Source: CAYLSO01 sp964386525
Lineage (GTDB): Bacteria > Eisenbacteria > RBG-16-71-46 > DASYSL01
NCBI GenBank assembly: GCA_964386525.1
Contig: CAYLSO010000231.1
Span: 1-19,317 of the forward strand
Direction: 5' to 3'
DNA length: 19,317 nucleotides
In this document: piece by piece, positions 7,995 to 15,648 of the stretch
Numbering within the stretch: the first letter of the stretch is position 1
Layout: each line of letters starts with the position of its first letter
The notes under the pieces: model-generated
Told to the model about the DNA's origin: nothing
The model's database searches: none
Seen by the model: the letters and a program-made list of their open reading frames with translations, nothing else
Position numbers and translations under genes: made by a program

Positions 7995-8951
7995 ATGCGG
8001 CTCAGACGCTTCGCCATCCTCGGGCTCGTTGCAGCGCTGGTTGCCGCCATCGCGGCAGCCGCCCCGGCCCTCGCGCTTCAGGCCCAGCCCAAGAGCCAGC
8101 GCCAGGGCGAAACCAAGGCCTCGACCGGCCCACCCGCCCGCCACTCCCTCTGGTCGGTGAAGGGCGCGCACAACACCGTCTTCCTCATGGGCTCGGTCCA
8201 CGTCCTCAAGGCCGACTCCTATCCGCTCGCGCAGGCCATGGAGAAGGAGTACGCGGCCAGCTCCGTCCTCGTTCTCGAGGTGGACGCCGACAGTCTCAAC
8301 CTGCCGGAGGTCGGCGAGCAGATGTTCTCCCGGGGTCTCTACACGGACGGCCAAACGCTGCGCACCGCGCTTCCCGAGAGCCTCTACCTCTGCCTCCGCA
8401 AGGCCGCGACGGAAGCGGGACTGAAGATGGAGATGCTGGACCCGATGAGACCCGGCGTCTGCGCGGCCATCCTCAGCGCGGCCAAGCTGGGCTCCGCCGG
8501 CTACAAGCCGGAGTACGGGCTCGACACTCACTTCCTGGCGCGGGCCCGGGCGGACGGCAAGAAGCTCAAGTTCCTCGAGACGCTGGAGTTCCAGATGGGC
8601 CTCTTCACCGGCCTGAGCCCGGCGCTCCAGGAGGAGCTGCTCGCGCAGACGCTCATCGACCTCGACCAGGTGGAGACCGAGGCGGACGAGATGGTCGCCG
8701 CGTGGCAGCGCGGCGACGCCGAGAAGCTCGACAAGATGCTGAAGGAGTCGCTCGCCGACTATCCCGATCTGGCGCAGGTCCTCCTCGCGGACCGCAACGC
8801 CCGCTGGGTCCCCCAGATCGAGGCGCTCCTGAACGGCCGGCAGGACTGCCTGGTCATCGTCGGCGCGGCGCATCTGGTGGGGGCGGGGAGCGTGGTCGAG
8901 AGGCTGACGGCCCGCGGCTACAAGGTCACGCAGGTCACCGACAAGCGCTGA
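7995..8951 (+). CDS. TraB/PrgY/GumN-family secreted protein
   Basis: The product has 318 residues from ATG 7995, with GGGAGGA eight bases upstream. A signal peptide is clear: MRLRR, a hydrophobic run of Ala, Leu and Val, and a likely cleavage after ALA near residue 28. The mature part has the TraB/GumN landmarks: FLMGSVHVLK with GSVH at 66-69, VLEVD near 93-97, GLDTHFL at 175-181, FLETLEFQ near 193-200, and the C-terminal IVGAAHLVG at 288-296 followed by LTARGYKVTQV. The GxxH and GAAH motifs and Glu95 are the conserved residues proposed to form the active site of this EreA/Tiki-like fold. Known members are proposed metal-dependent hydrolases or peptidases acting on pheromones or other peptides. 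The substrate here is unknown. It should act in the periplasm or at the cell surface. It appears to be a single-gene unit. Confidence 0.9.
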   Translation: MRLRRFAILGLVAALVAAIAAAAPALALQAQPKSQRQGETKASTGPPARHSLWSVKGAHNTVFLMGSVHVLKADSYPLAQAMEKEYAASSVLVLEVDADSLNLPEVGEQMFSRGLYTDGQTLRTALPESLYLCLRKAATEAGLKMEMLDPMRPGVCAAILSAAKLGSAGYKPEYGLDTHFLARARADGKKLKFLETLEFQMGLFTGLSPALQEELLAQTLIDLDQVETEADEMVAAWQRGDAEKLDKMLKESLADYPDLAQVLLADRNARWVPQIEALLNGRQDCLVIVGAAHLVGAGSVVERLTARGYKVTQVTDKR

Positions 8952-8963
8952 GACGGGGAACGT

Positions 8964-8980
8964 GCGGGGGCCGGCCCCGC
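8964..8980 (+). terminator. GC-only hairpin after the TraB-family gene
   Basis: GCGGGG / CCCCGC with a 5-base loop, starting 13 bases past the stop. There is no T-run, so termination is a guess from position. Confidence 0.35.
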
Positions 8981-9092
8981 CCCTGGCCGTCATCCCGGAG
9001 ATTCACCGCAACGCCTTCCCCCGCAGCGGATTGCCCGCCACCCTCGAATTGCCGCATCCAAGCGCTGTCACTTGGCGCACACTTCCCGACAT

Positions 9093-9102
9093 AAGGAGGT
9101 GA
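9093..9102 (+). promoter_or_regulatory. Perfect Shine-Dalgarno-like sequence with no matching start
   Basis: AAGGAGGTGA is fully complementary to the usual 16S rRNA tail. No ATG, GTG or TTG lies at the right distance after it; an ATC at 9108 would be in frame with the vWA gene. It lies 66-75 bases upstream of the preferred ATG at 9168, so it could be a leader element, a standby site or a relic of an older start. Confidence 0.35.
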
Positions 9103-9167
9103 AGGCCATCGGCCGGGCGCACCCGGTAGGCGGGCGCGCGGGCCGGGGATCCGAAGGAGTGTGTGAG

Positions 9168-11540
9168 ATGAAGGAGCCCGCATTGGATTCCGCACGCGGC
9201 CCCGGGGCCACATTGACCTCGGTGGACGGGCGCACCTACCCGCTCGAGTCAGCTCGCGTGAGCGCCCGCTCGGAGGGGGGCATCGCCGCCAGCCGGCTCG
9301 TCCAGGTCTTCGCCAACCCCCACGACGAGCCGCTGGAAGTGACGTACACCATGCCGCTGCCCGCGGATGGCGCGGTCTTGGGCTACACGATCCGCATGGG
9401 CGAGAAGGTCATCCGCGGCGAGATCGAGTCCCGCGAGAAGGCCGAGGCCCGATACATGGAGGCGCTCTACCAGGGCAAGACCGCCGGCCTGCTCGAGCAG
9501 GACCGCGCCGACACATTCCAGCAGCGCCTGGGCAACCTGCCGCCGCGGACCAAGGCCGAGATCGAGATCGAGGTGCTGCAGCCGCTGGCTTTCCTGCCGG
9601 GCGCGCCCGGCGCGCCGCCGCAGTGGGAGTACCGCTTCCCGACCGTGGTGGGCGTGCGCTACGAGGGCGATCCGGGCCGGGTCCCCGACGCCGCGCGCCT
9701 CGAGGTGGACCGCGACGCCGAGGGCAACATCCCCACCCGGGTGGAGTTCGAGATCGTGATCGCCGGCTGGCCGGGCGGCGAGCCGCGGGTCGAATCGCCG
9801 AACCACGATCTGCGCGTCGAGACGGCCGGCGACACGGCCAAGGCCGTGCTGGCTCATGCGGCGCGGCTCGACCGCGACATCGTCGTGCGGTGGGGTGCGT
9901 GCTCGCAGGACGTCGGCGTGCGGCTGACCGTGGGCGGCGGGCTACCGGGCGACGACGGCTGCTACGGCCTGATCACCATCGTGCCGCCGGCCGTACCGAG
10001 AGTCACCTTCGCCCGCGACGTCACCGTGCTGATCGACGCCAGCGGGTCCATGCAGGGAGCGCCGATCGCGGCGGCGAAGAAGGTAGTGGTCGAGCTGCTG
10101 CACGGCCTGACGTCCGAGGACCGGTTCGAGCTGCTGGAGTTCGCCAGCGACGCGCGCCGCCTGACCAACGGCATGGTGCCGGCGTCGCGCGACGCGGTCG
10201 AGCGGGCGGTCAAGGTCGTGGATCGCATCCAGGCCAGCGGCGGCACCGAGATGACCAAGGCGCTCGTCGAGGCCCTGCGGCCGCTGCGGCCGGACGCGCA
10301 GCGGCAGGTCATCCTGGTGAGCGACGGGGACATCGGATTCGAGGAAGAGGCCCTGCGCGCAGTCCTGGAAGGGCTTCCCGCCGGGGCCCGGCTGCACTGC
10401 GTGGGCATCGGCGCGGCGCCGAACCGGACGCTGACGCAAGGGCTCGCGCGGGCCGGCCGCGGCGTGGAGCTCTTCGCGCAGGATGAGACGACGGCTCTCG
10501 ATGCGGCCCGTCGCCTGGGTGCGGCCACGGTCCGACCGGTGCTCACGGAAGTCTCGGTGTCGGGCGGTGCCGTGCGCAAGGTCGCGCCGGCGCGGCCACG
10601 GGACGTATTGGCGGGACAGCCGCTGGTGATGGGGGTCGAACTTGATCCTCGCGGCGGCCCGCTCGAGGTGCGTGGCCGGCTGGCCGGCGCAGCCGAGGCG
10701 TGGGTGCGGCACATCGAGGTCCCGGCGGGCGGCGCCGTCGAGGGCTCCGCGGGCGTCAGCGCGAGCCCGCTTCCCATCGGCGCCCTCTACGGCCGCGAGG
10801 CGATCGCCGATGTCGAGGCGGAGCTGCGTGGCCGAAACTACGAGGACTGCCTCCAGAAGATCGAGGGTCTGGGCATGCGGCATCGCATCACCAGCCGGCG
10901 CACGAGCCTGGTGGCGATCGCCGAGGAGCCCGGCGTGGATCCCACCGCGCCGCGCCGCCGGGAGCGCCTGGCGGTCGAACTGCCTTCGGGAGTTTCGGCG
11001 GCGGGGGTGGGGTTGATGGGGAGGATGGGTGCGCCCCGGGCGGCGATGCCGGGCATCGGCGCCGACGAAATGGACTTCATGAAACTCTCCCCTACCGGGA
11101 TCCTGCGGACGGGCGCGCGTTCGATCGGCGGTTGGCCCCGGGCGAGTCTAGCAGGCCCGGAGCCGGGCATCGGCGGTCGTGGGGTCACGATTGGGCGGGC
11201 AACCGTGATCAAGGTGGAGAAGCGGATCCTGGTGCTCGAGTTCGAGGTCCCGGTGGAAGGCTTCCAGATCCCGGAGGGGCGCGTGCAGGTCTTCGTCGGG
11301 GGCGAGAAGCTCGGCGATGCCTCCGTGGTCGCCGGGAGGAGCACTCGCCGCGAACCGCTGGCGCAGGGCCTCGTCGTCAAGCTCGCCCTCGAGCATCCGC
11401 ACGGCAAGAAGTGGGAGGAAGGACGGCGGATCGAAATCCGCTGGGAAGACGAGATCGAGAGCTCCGACGGTTCCGTAGTCCGAGCGGAGTTCGACCTGTC
11501 GGTGACCATCGAGCCGAGCGAGGGTGGCGGCCGCGAATGA
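9168..11540 (+). CDS. VIT domain-vWA domain protein
   Basis: The start at ATG 9168 is supported by GAAGGAG at 9153-9159. The open frame begins upstream, with a TTG at 9072, but that stretch is basic and low-complexity. The product has 790 residues. Residues 15-140 form a VIT domain (LTSVDGRTYPLESARV, VTYTMPLPADGAVLGY, REKAEARYMEALYQGKTAGLLEQ split over 89-111, then LGNLPPRTKAEIEI). Residues of about 285-450 form a vWA domain with the MIDAS motif DASGS near 290 and the second-strand VSDGD. The C-terminal part has a Met/Gly-rich linker (LMGRMGAPRAAMPGIG) and beta strands ending ELRR-like charged sequence. No signal peptide is seen, so it may be cytoplasmic or exported by a route I cannot see. 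VIT-vWA proteins are related to inter-alpha-trypsin inhibitor heavy chains and bind proteins through metal. Its stop overlaps the sigma-factor start (ATGA), so a link to that regulator is likely. Confidence 0.9.
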   Translation: MKEPALDSARGPGATLTSVDGRTYPLESARVSARSEGGIAASRLVQVFANPHDEPLEVTYTMPLPADGAVLGYTIRMGEKVIRGEIESREKAEARYMEALYQGKTAGLLEQDRADTFQQRLGNLPPRTKAEIEIEVLQPLAFLPGAPGAPPQWEYRFPTVVGVRYEGDPGRVPDAARLEVDRDAEGNIPTRVEFEIVIAGWPGGEPRVESPNHDLRVETAGDTAKAVLAHAARLDRDIVVRWGACSQDVGVRLTVGGGLPGDDGCYGLITIVPPAVPRVTFARDVTVLIDASGSMQGAPIAAAKKVVVELLHGLTSEDRFELLEFASDARRLTNGMVPASRDAVERAVKVVDRIQASGGTEMTKALVEALRPLRPDAQRQVILVSDGDIGFEEEALRAVLEGLPAGARLHCVGIGAAPNRTLTQGLARAGRGVELFAQDETTALDAARRLGAATVRPVLTEVSVSGGAVRKVAPARPRDVLAGQPLVMGVELDPRGGPLEVRGRLAGAAEAWVRHIEVPAGGAVEGSAGVSASPLPIGALYGREAIADVEAELRGRNYEDCLQKIEGLGMRHRITSRRTSLVAIAEEPGVDPTAPRRRERLAVELPSGVSAAGVGLMGRMGAPRAAMPGIGADEMDFMKLSPTGILRTGARSIGGWPRASLAGPEPGIGGRGVTIGRATVIKVEKRILVLEFEVPVEGFQIPEGRVQVFVGGEKLGDASVVAGRSTRREPLAQGLVVKLALEHPHGKKWEEGRRIEIRWEDEIESSDGSVVRAEFDLSVTIEPSEGGGRE

Positions 11541-12103
11541 CCGAGATCGACTCTCTCTTCCAGGCCGCGGGCAGCGGCGATGTCGCAGCGTTCGCCGAGT
11601 GGATGGGGCGCGTGGAGCGCCCCATCCGTTTCAGCCTGCGCGCCTTCGCGCGTGCCGTGGATGTGGAGGGGGTCGTGCAGGAGACGCTGCTGCGCATGTG
11701 GCTGCTGGCGCGGGATCAGAGCCGTGCGCTTGCCGGTGAGGACGCTTCGCTCCGCTACGCGCTCGGCATGGCGCGCAACCTGGCTCGCGCGGAAGCGCGG
11801 AGACTGAAGCGCGAGGTCCACCTACCCCCGGAGAACATCCCCGAACTGCCGGTGCCGCCCGATCCGCCCTCGGACCCCGGGCTCTTCCAGGCCATCCGCG
11901 AGTGCTTCGAGAAGCTCGCCCGGCGGCCGCGCGAAGCGCTGCTGGCCCGGCTCCGGTACGGCTACGCGGAAGACGACCGGCGGGTCGCGCGACTCCTGAG
12001 GATGACCCCCAACACGTTCTGGCAAAACATCGTGCGCGCCCGAAGGCAGCTCGCGGATTGCCTGCGGGGCAAGGGCGTGCCGCTCGAGGAGATCCTGTCG
12101 TGA
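11537..12103 (+). CDS. ECF-type RNA polymerase sigma factor
   Basis: The start is ATG 11537, overlapping the vWA stop by 4 bp (ATGA); the open frame extends far upstream but only as a shadow of the vWA gene. The product has 188 residues, normal for an ECF sigma factor. Region 2 spans about residues 15-85, with VDVEGVVQETLLRMWLLA at 41-58 as the typical -10-binding and core-binding helix and ALGMARNLARAEARR after it. A Pro-rich linker (ENIPELPVPPDPPSDPG) leads to region 4 at about 120-178, with a helix-turn-helix around RRVARLLRMTPNTFWQNIVR. The factor would recruit RNA polymerase to a specific promoter set. No classical zinc-finger anti-sigma is next to it. The small protein after it is the only candidate partner in cis. 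Confidence 0.88.
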   Translation: MTEIDSLFQAAGSGDVAAFAEWMGRVERPIRFSLRAFARAVDVEGVVQETLLRMWLLARDQSRALAGEDASLRYALGMARNLARAEARRLKREVHLPPENIPELPVPPDPPSDPGLFQAIRECFEKLARRPREALLARLRYGYAEDDRRVARLLRMTPNTFWQNIVRARRQLADCLRGKGVPLEEILS

Positions 12104-12327
12104 GCGACCGCGAGTCCGAAACCCTCCTGGAGGCCGCGGTGACGGCGCACCGCGAGCGCGACCTGGACGGCCGTCTCGTGCCGCCGCCGGCGTGGTGGGA
12201 TCTCGCGCCGGAAGCGCTCGACGAGCTCTTCCGCCGGCAGGTCATGGCCCGTGAGGTGGAGCGGGCGCTGGATCCGGAGGGGCGGAGCGCGACGGTGATG
12301 GCGGTGATGTCGCGCGTCGAGAGATGA
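12100..12327 (+). CDS. Small acidic/basic helical protein coupled to the sigma factor
   Basis: The start at GTG 12100 overlaps the sigma-factor stop by 4 bp (GTGA), which decides the start although the frame is open further upstream. The product has 75 residues. It is predicted mostly helical with many charges (MSDRESETLLEAAVTAHRER, then an aromatic PPPAWWDLAP turn, then LDELFRRQVMAREVERAL). There is no transmembrane segment, no cysteine pair and no HTH that I can see. I do not recognise a family. Overlap and position make it a candidate sigma-binding regulator or an accessory subunit, but this is inference from context. The coupling of three genes (vWA, sigma, small protein) suggests equal production of all three. 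Confidence 0.7.
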   Translation: MSDRESETLLEAAVTAHRERDLDGRLVPPPAWWDLAPEALDELFRRQVMAREVERALDPEGRSATVMAVMSRVER

Positions 12328-12379
12328 CTTCGGGAAGCACTCGCAGCCGCGGAAAGACGACCGCGACCGACGGCTGCGC

Positions 12380-12758
12380 GTGATGCCGGCCGTCGTGCTC
12401 ACCGGGGCTCGCCAGACCGGTAAGAGCACCCTGGCCGAATCGCTTGTCCCGGGGAAGCGCCGCTATCTTTCGCTCGACGACCTCGACGTACCCGACTTGG
12501 CCCGACGGGACCCGGGGGCGTTGGTGGGCGGTGTGGGCCCGGTGACACTGGACGAAGTGCAGCGGGAGCCGAACCTGCTCCTGGCGGTCAAGCGGGCGAT
12601 CGACGAATCGGCCGCGCCTGAGTGATGCGACGCAGCTGCGCGCCTTTCGCCGCGAGTATGGCAAGAGGGCCCGGGCGGGGCTTCTGCTGCATACCGGCAC
12701 GATGCTCGAGTGGTTGACGCCCGATGTCCTCGCCGCGCCCGGGTGGCGAGTCTGCTGA
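12380..12758 (+). pseudogene. Remnant of a DUF4143-type AAA (AAA_14) ATPase, middle deleted
   Basis: The first frame (12380-12625) carries the ATPase N-terminal part: VMPAVVLTGARQTGKSTLAE with a Walker A GARQTGKS, then RRYLSLDDLDVPDLARRD and VTLDEVQREPNLLLAVKRAI with the Walker B-like LDEVQ. Intact members continue with a sensor region and the DUF4143 domain for roughly 400 residues in all. Here the reading stops after IDESAAPE. In the neighbouring frame (12621-12758) the sequence continues as SDATQLRAFRREYGKRARAG, then LLLHTGTMLEWL and a terminal APGWRVC, which is the usual C-terminal end of this family. The two ends therefore lie side by side, out of frame, with about 250 residues missing between them. 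The extreme N-terminus is also unclear. The gene is certainly non-functional as an ATPase of the normal type. Confidence 0.75.
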
Positions 12759-13079
12759 GCGGTGGTCGGATACCGGAGCAGCGCAAGCAAGTCGTCGGGG
12801 TTGCGCTTCGTCGTGACGCCCCAGCCATCCTCGCACGGTATCGCATGGCGTCCTTCGATGCACAGGAGGTGGAGGGTTCACTGCGGGGAGAAGCGGAGAG
12901 CTGATAGACCGGGGGCCGGGATGCGAATCGACACCGAAGAGGCCTCGTGGCCTCGTAGCCGCGCGCACGAGCCCAGCGATCGCAGCTTGGAACCTGTCGC
13001 CCCAGCCTCGGGTATGAGAAGCTGCCGCACGAAGATTCGAGCCGTGCGTGAGCGTCCTCGTCCTTCGGAGACTTCCCCC
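12759..13079 (+). other. Intergenic after the ATPase remnant, no gene supported
   Basis: These 321 bases hold no convincing gene. The plus frame upstream of 13080 is open and in frame with the lipoprotein but reads as low-complexity basic sequence. On the minus strand, about 12740-12865 reads as a short protein-like stretch (EDGWGVTTKRNPDDLLALL) that is closed by a stop soon upstream. It may be a gene relic that I cannot name. Confidence 0.4.
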
Positions 13080-14153
13080 ATGCTCTTGCGCTCCATCGCC
13101 CGCGTGGTCGGGTCCGCGGCTCTGCTCGCGGCGCTCGCCGGCTGCACCTCGAAGGACCTCACCGCCCCGCCGGTCGTCCCGCCCAAGACCCACGTCTGGG
13201 AAGACCTCGGCCTCACCGACGGCTACGCCGAGGCGCTCGCACTGGCCGAGTATGACGGCGCGCTGGTCGCGGGCGGGGAGTTCTTCGACGCGGCCGACAC
13301 GCCGCGCGCGAGCCTGATCCGCCTGGGTTCGTCGGGCTGGCAGGCCGTCGGTCCCCAGTCCAACTCGAACGTCTACGCGCTCGCGGTGCACGACGGACGG
13401 CTCGTGGCTGGCGGCAGCTTCACCAAGGTGGGCAGTGACTCGCTGGCCTACATCGCCGCGTGGGACGGGACCGCGTGGCGCGACCTCGGCGGCGGCATGG
13501 ACTGGAACGTCTTCGCGCTCGCGGAACACGCCGGCGACCTCGTCGCGGCCGGCGTCTTCCTCGACGCGGGCGGCGCGCGCGTGAACCGCATCGCGCGCTG
13601 GGACGGTTCGGCCTGGCGCCCGCTCGGCCCCGGGCTCGACGACGCGGTGTGGGCGCTGGCCGTCTACCGCGGCGAGTTGATCGCGGGCGGCTCCTTCCGC
13701 GCCGCCGGCGCGACGGGTGCGAGCTTCATCGCTGCGTGGAACGGATCGAGCTGGCGTCCGCTCGGCAACGACGGCGACCTCAACGGCACCGTGCGGGCGC
13801 TGGTCGTGCACGACGACACGCTGTACGCGGGCGGATCCTTCACCGCCGCGGGCGGCCGGTCGGCGATGCACGTGGCGTGCTGGAACGGCGCGGCGTGGGA
13901 TTCCGTCGGCGCGGGGCTCGGACGCTACGCTTCCGAGGGCGTCCATTCCTTCGCGGTCTACGACGACCACGTGGTCGCCGGCGGCGCCTTCTTCGGCGGC
14001 GTGGCCGAGTGGAAAGCGGGCCTGTGGTTCCCCGTCGGCACCCTGTTCGGCGACGTCGAGGCGTTGGCCGTCCACGGCGGCCGCCTGTACGCCGGAGGGC
14101 TCGTCGGGACCTCGCCGGACCGCTCGCTCGGGGTGGCGCGGTGGGTGGAGTAG
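13080..14153 (+). CDS. Lipoprotein with a seven-repeat beta-propeller-like domain
   Basis: The start is ATG 13080 because a lipoprotein signal follows at once: MLLRSIARVV, a hydrophobic stretch and the lipobox LAGC with Cys22. The 357-residue protein should be anchored by its lipid in the periplasm or on the surface. After a Pro-rich linker it has seven repeats of 40-48 residues, each reading roughly as ALAVHDGRLVAGGSFT, a short loop, IAAWDGTAW, and PLG-G. The repeats begin near YAEALALAEYDG, NVYALAVHDG, NVFALAEHAG, AVWALAVYRG, TVRALVVHDD, VHSFAVYDDH and DVEALAVHGG. Seven copies would close one propeller. The fifth and seventh lack part of the loop. No catalytic residues are recognisable, so binding of a ligand or surface partner is the plausible role. 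I know this AGGxF repeat style from secreted proteins of environmental bacteria, without an assigned function. Confidence 0.87.
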   Translation: MLLRSIARVVGSAALLAALAGCTSKDLTAPPVVPPKTHVWEDLGLTDGYAEALALAEYDGALVAGGEFFDAADTPRASLIRLGSSGWQAVGPQSNSNVYALAVHDGRLVAGGSFTKVGSDSLAYIAAWDGTAWRDLGGGMDWNVFALAEHAGDLVAAGVFLDAGGARVNRIARWDGSAWRPLGPGLDDAVWALAVYRGELIAGGSFRAAGATGASFIAAWNGSSWRPLGNDGDLNGTVRALVVHDDTLYAGGSFTAAGGRSAMHVACWNGAAWDSVGAGLGRYASEGVHSFAVYDDHVVAGGAFFGGVAEWKAGLWFPVGTLFGDVEALAVHGGRLYAGGLVGTSPDRSLGVARWVE

Positions 14154-14179
14154 GAGAGGCCGGATTCTTCAGCGCGCCG

Positions 14180-14198
14180 AGCCCCGGCGCCCGGGGTT
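14180..14198 (+). terminator. Hairpin after the propeller lipoprotein
   Basis: AGCCCCGG / CCGGGGTT with a 3-base loop, 27 bases after the stop, followed by the moderately T-rich GTCGCACTCTTTGCTTG. It is a plausible intrinsic terminator. Confidence 0.45.
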
Positions 14199-14363
14199 GT
14201 CGCACTCTTTGCTTGATAGGGCTCCTGGCGCTGTGGGAGAGTCCCTAACTCTCGCCGGTCCGACTTCGATTCCCCCGAGATTGAGGTGGTAAGCCGCACG
14301 CGAGGGGTATAGCTGGCCGTGTCATCCGCCGTTTCGCCGTTCATCACCCCTGGAGAGATCGCC

Positions 14364-15032
14364 ATGTCCTTGCTAAAGCCGCTCGCCGCCGCCGTCGCCG
14401 TCGTACTCGTCCTGTCCCTGGGCGGGCTCGCCCTGGACGCCCAGGCCGGGTCGGTCAGCTACGTCGTGACCACCCCGGTTTCGCCCTACCTCGGCGGGAG
14501 CCCGTATTCGTTCGCTCCCCTCAACTTCCCGAAGTTCGACCTGGCCGGCCAGTGCCTGGACGAGGTCTGCGTGCGGCTCGACGGCTCCGTGTTCGGCTTC
14601 GTGGGCATGGAGAATTACGAGGGCTTCCCCAAGATCTTGACGAGCAACTTCACTGCCAAGATCAGCCTCATGCGGCCGGACCTCACGTCGCTTGCCGTGG
14701 TCCTGCCCGCGGTCCCGACCTCGGACCCGGTCACGGCCTTCGACGGATCGGTGGACTACGCCGGGACCTCCGGGGTCACCATCTCGGGACTGGGCGCGGC
14801 CGACACGGACAGCACTTGCCTGGCGAGCCCCGCCGACCTGGCGTTGTTCTCGGGTCCCGGGTCGATCGCCCTGCCGTGCACGGCCCTGAGCCTCTGCACC
14901 CAACTCGGCGCCAACAGCTGGACCTTCGGGATCCAGGCGGTCGCGGTCGGCAAGATCACCTACACCTATGCCGAATGCGCTACTCCGACGCGTCCGGCCA
15001 CGTGGGGAACGCTCAAGAGTCTGTATCGGTGA
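14364..15032 (+). CDS. Secreted choice-of-anchor E domain protein
   Basis: The start at ATG 14364 has TGGAGAG seven bases upstream; an in-frame GTG at 14319 would spoil the signal peptide. The product has 222 residues. A signal peptide (MSLLKPLAAAVAVVLVLSLG) ends with AQA at 26-28. The body follows the choice-of-anchor E pattern: VVTTPVSPYLGG, PLNFPKFDLAG, a beta strand VCVRLDGSVFGFVGMENYEG, a middle part with AFDGSVDYAGTSGVTISGL, and a final strand WTFGIQAVAVGKITYTYAEC. Family members often end in a PEP-CTERM or similar sorting signal. Here there is none; instead the protein ends with PATWGTLKSLYR. Four to six cysteines could form disulphides. It is probably an exported structural or adhesive protein. 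There is no enzyme motif. Confidence 0.8.
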   Translation: MSLLKPLAAAVAVVLVLSLGGLALDAQAGSVSYVVTTPVSPYLGGSPYSFAPLNFPKFDLAGQCLDEVCVRLDGSVFGFVGMENYEGFPKILTSNFTAKISLMRPDLTSLAVVLPAVPTSDPVTAFDGSVDYAGTSGVTISGLGAADTDSTCLASPADLALFSGPGSIALPCTALSLCTQLGANSWTFGIQAVAVGKITYTYAECATPTRPATWGTLKSLYR

Positions 15033-15071
15033 CATGGAATGACCGGCCGTCAAGAGGCTGGTGGAGCATTG

Positions 15072-15103
15072 GCGACCCCCTTCGCGGCAGCGGAGGGGGT
15101 CGC
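15072..15103 (+). terminator. Strong hairpin after the choice-of-anchor E gene
   Basis: A 14-bp stem (GCGACCCCCTTCGC with GCGGAGGGGGTCGC, one G-T pair) and a 4-base loop, starting 40 bases past the stop. No T-run follows. It is the best candidate for transcript end or 3' protection. Confidence 0.6.
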
Positions 15104-15281
15104 TGGTTCATGGGTCCATGCTCGAGGCCGAGGGAGGGAGCCGGGCGCTTCGACGACGCGTCACTCTGACATTCGCGGGTTGCGCCGGCAGGCCCTGGGG
15201 GCCTGGCTCGCATACCGGTATCGCGGATGCTCCGGATCGTGCCGGCTCCGCTCCCCAGCCATCGGTCGGTCATCTTGGTTT

Positions 15282-15359
15282 CTAGGCGCGGACCGGGGCT
15301 TCGCTCTGCAGCACGTGCCAGAGGTAGCCCGCCAGTTGCCGCGCGATGGCGATACGGCT
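15282..15359 (-). pseudogene. Possible C-terminal remnant of an IS110-family transposase
   Basis: The minus strand reads SRIAIARQLAGYLWHVLQSE, then APVRA and a stop. IS110-type transposases commonly end with a helix of the kind RVAIARELAGFIWAI, which this matches well. The rest of the transposase is absent; upstream on the same strand the sequence turns into the antisense of a kinase tail. If right, an insertion sequence once sat here and was almost wholly lost. The match is short, about 25 residues, so chance is not excluded. Confidence 0.35.
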
Positions 15360-15648
15360 CCTGGTCGGCCACCTCGACCAGCCGGGCATCGAGGCACTCG
15401 CGCCGCGACAGCTGTCGGATCGCGCATTGCGCGAGCTCAAGGAGAAACGCTCGGCGGACGCGGCCTTCCAGATCGCCATGGCCCACGCAGTGCGCGGCGA
15501 GCCGGATGACGCTTTCGAGTGGCTGGAGAAGGCTTACGTGCAGCGCGACTCGGGGTGCGCCCTTGCGAAGCTCGAGCCGCTGCTCCGCCCGATCCACGGC
15601 GATCCGCGGTGGCCCGCCTTCCTGAAGAAGATGGGGCGGCGGATTGAG
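15346..15648 (+). pseudogene. C-terminal TPR tail of a lost Ser/Thr protein kinase
   Basis: The translation has the tail typical of large bacterial kinases with C-terminal TPR repeats: AAFQIAMAHAVRGEPDDAFE, then WLEKAYVQRDSGCALAKLEP, then LLRPIHGDPRWPAFLKKMG. Everything upstream (kinase domain, linker, most TPRs) is missing, and the sequence before it overlaps the possible IS remnant. Such proteins usually end with MGLAD and a stop. Here ATGGGGCGGCGGATTGA needs one extra T to read MGLAD-stop, so a one-base deletion seems to have removed the stop and joined this tail to the next remnant in one open frame (15346-15831). There is no sign that this fragment has its own start. Confidence 0.65.

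Noticed and set aside
7956..8993. Minus-strand open frame of 345 codons opposite the TraB-family gene
   Set aside because: Antisense shadow of a gene with signal peptide and conserved motifs.
9623..10486. Plus-strand open frame of 287 codons within the vWA gene
   Set aside because: Arg/Gly/Ala-rich, low-complexity product in another frame of the vWA gene; typical high-GC shadow.
10838..11821. Minus-strand open frame of 327 codons opposite the vWA and sigma genes
   Set aside because: No recognisable domain; lies opposite two genes with clear motifs.
12740..12865. Minus-strand stretch reading EDGWGVTTKRNPDDLLALL
   Set aside because: Protein-like but closed by a stop just upstream and without a family match; kept only as a note on the intergenic region.
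12588..14075. Long minus-strand open frame of 495 codons
   Set aside because: Antisense of the propeller lipoprotein; its repeat pattern merely mirrors the repeats of that gene.
14237..14253. Inverted repeat GAGAGT / ACTCTC before the choice-of-anchor gene
   Set aside because: Six pairs only; expected often by chance and not placed relative to any promoter I can support.
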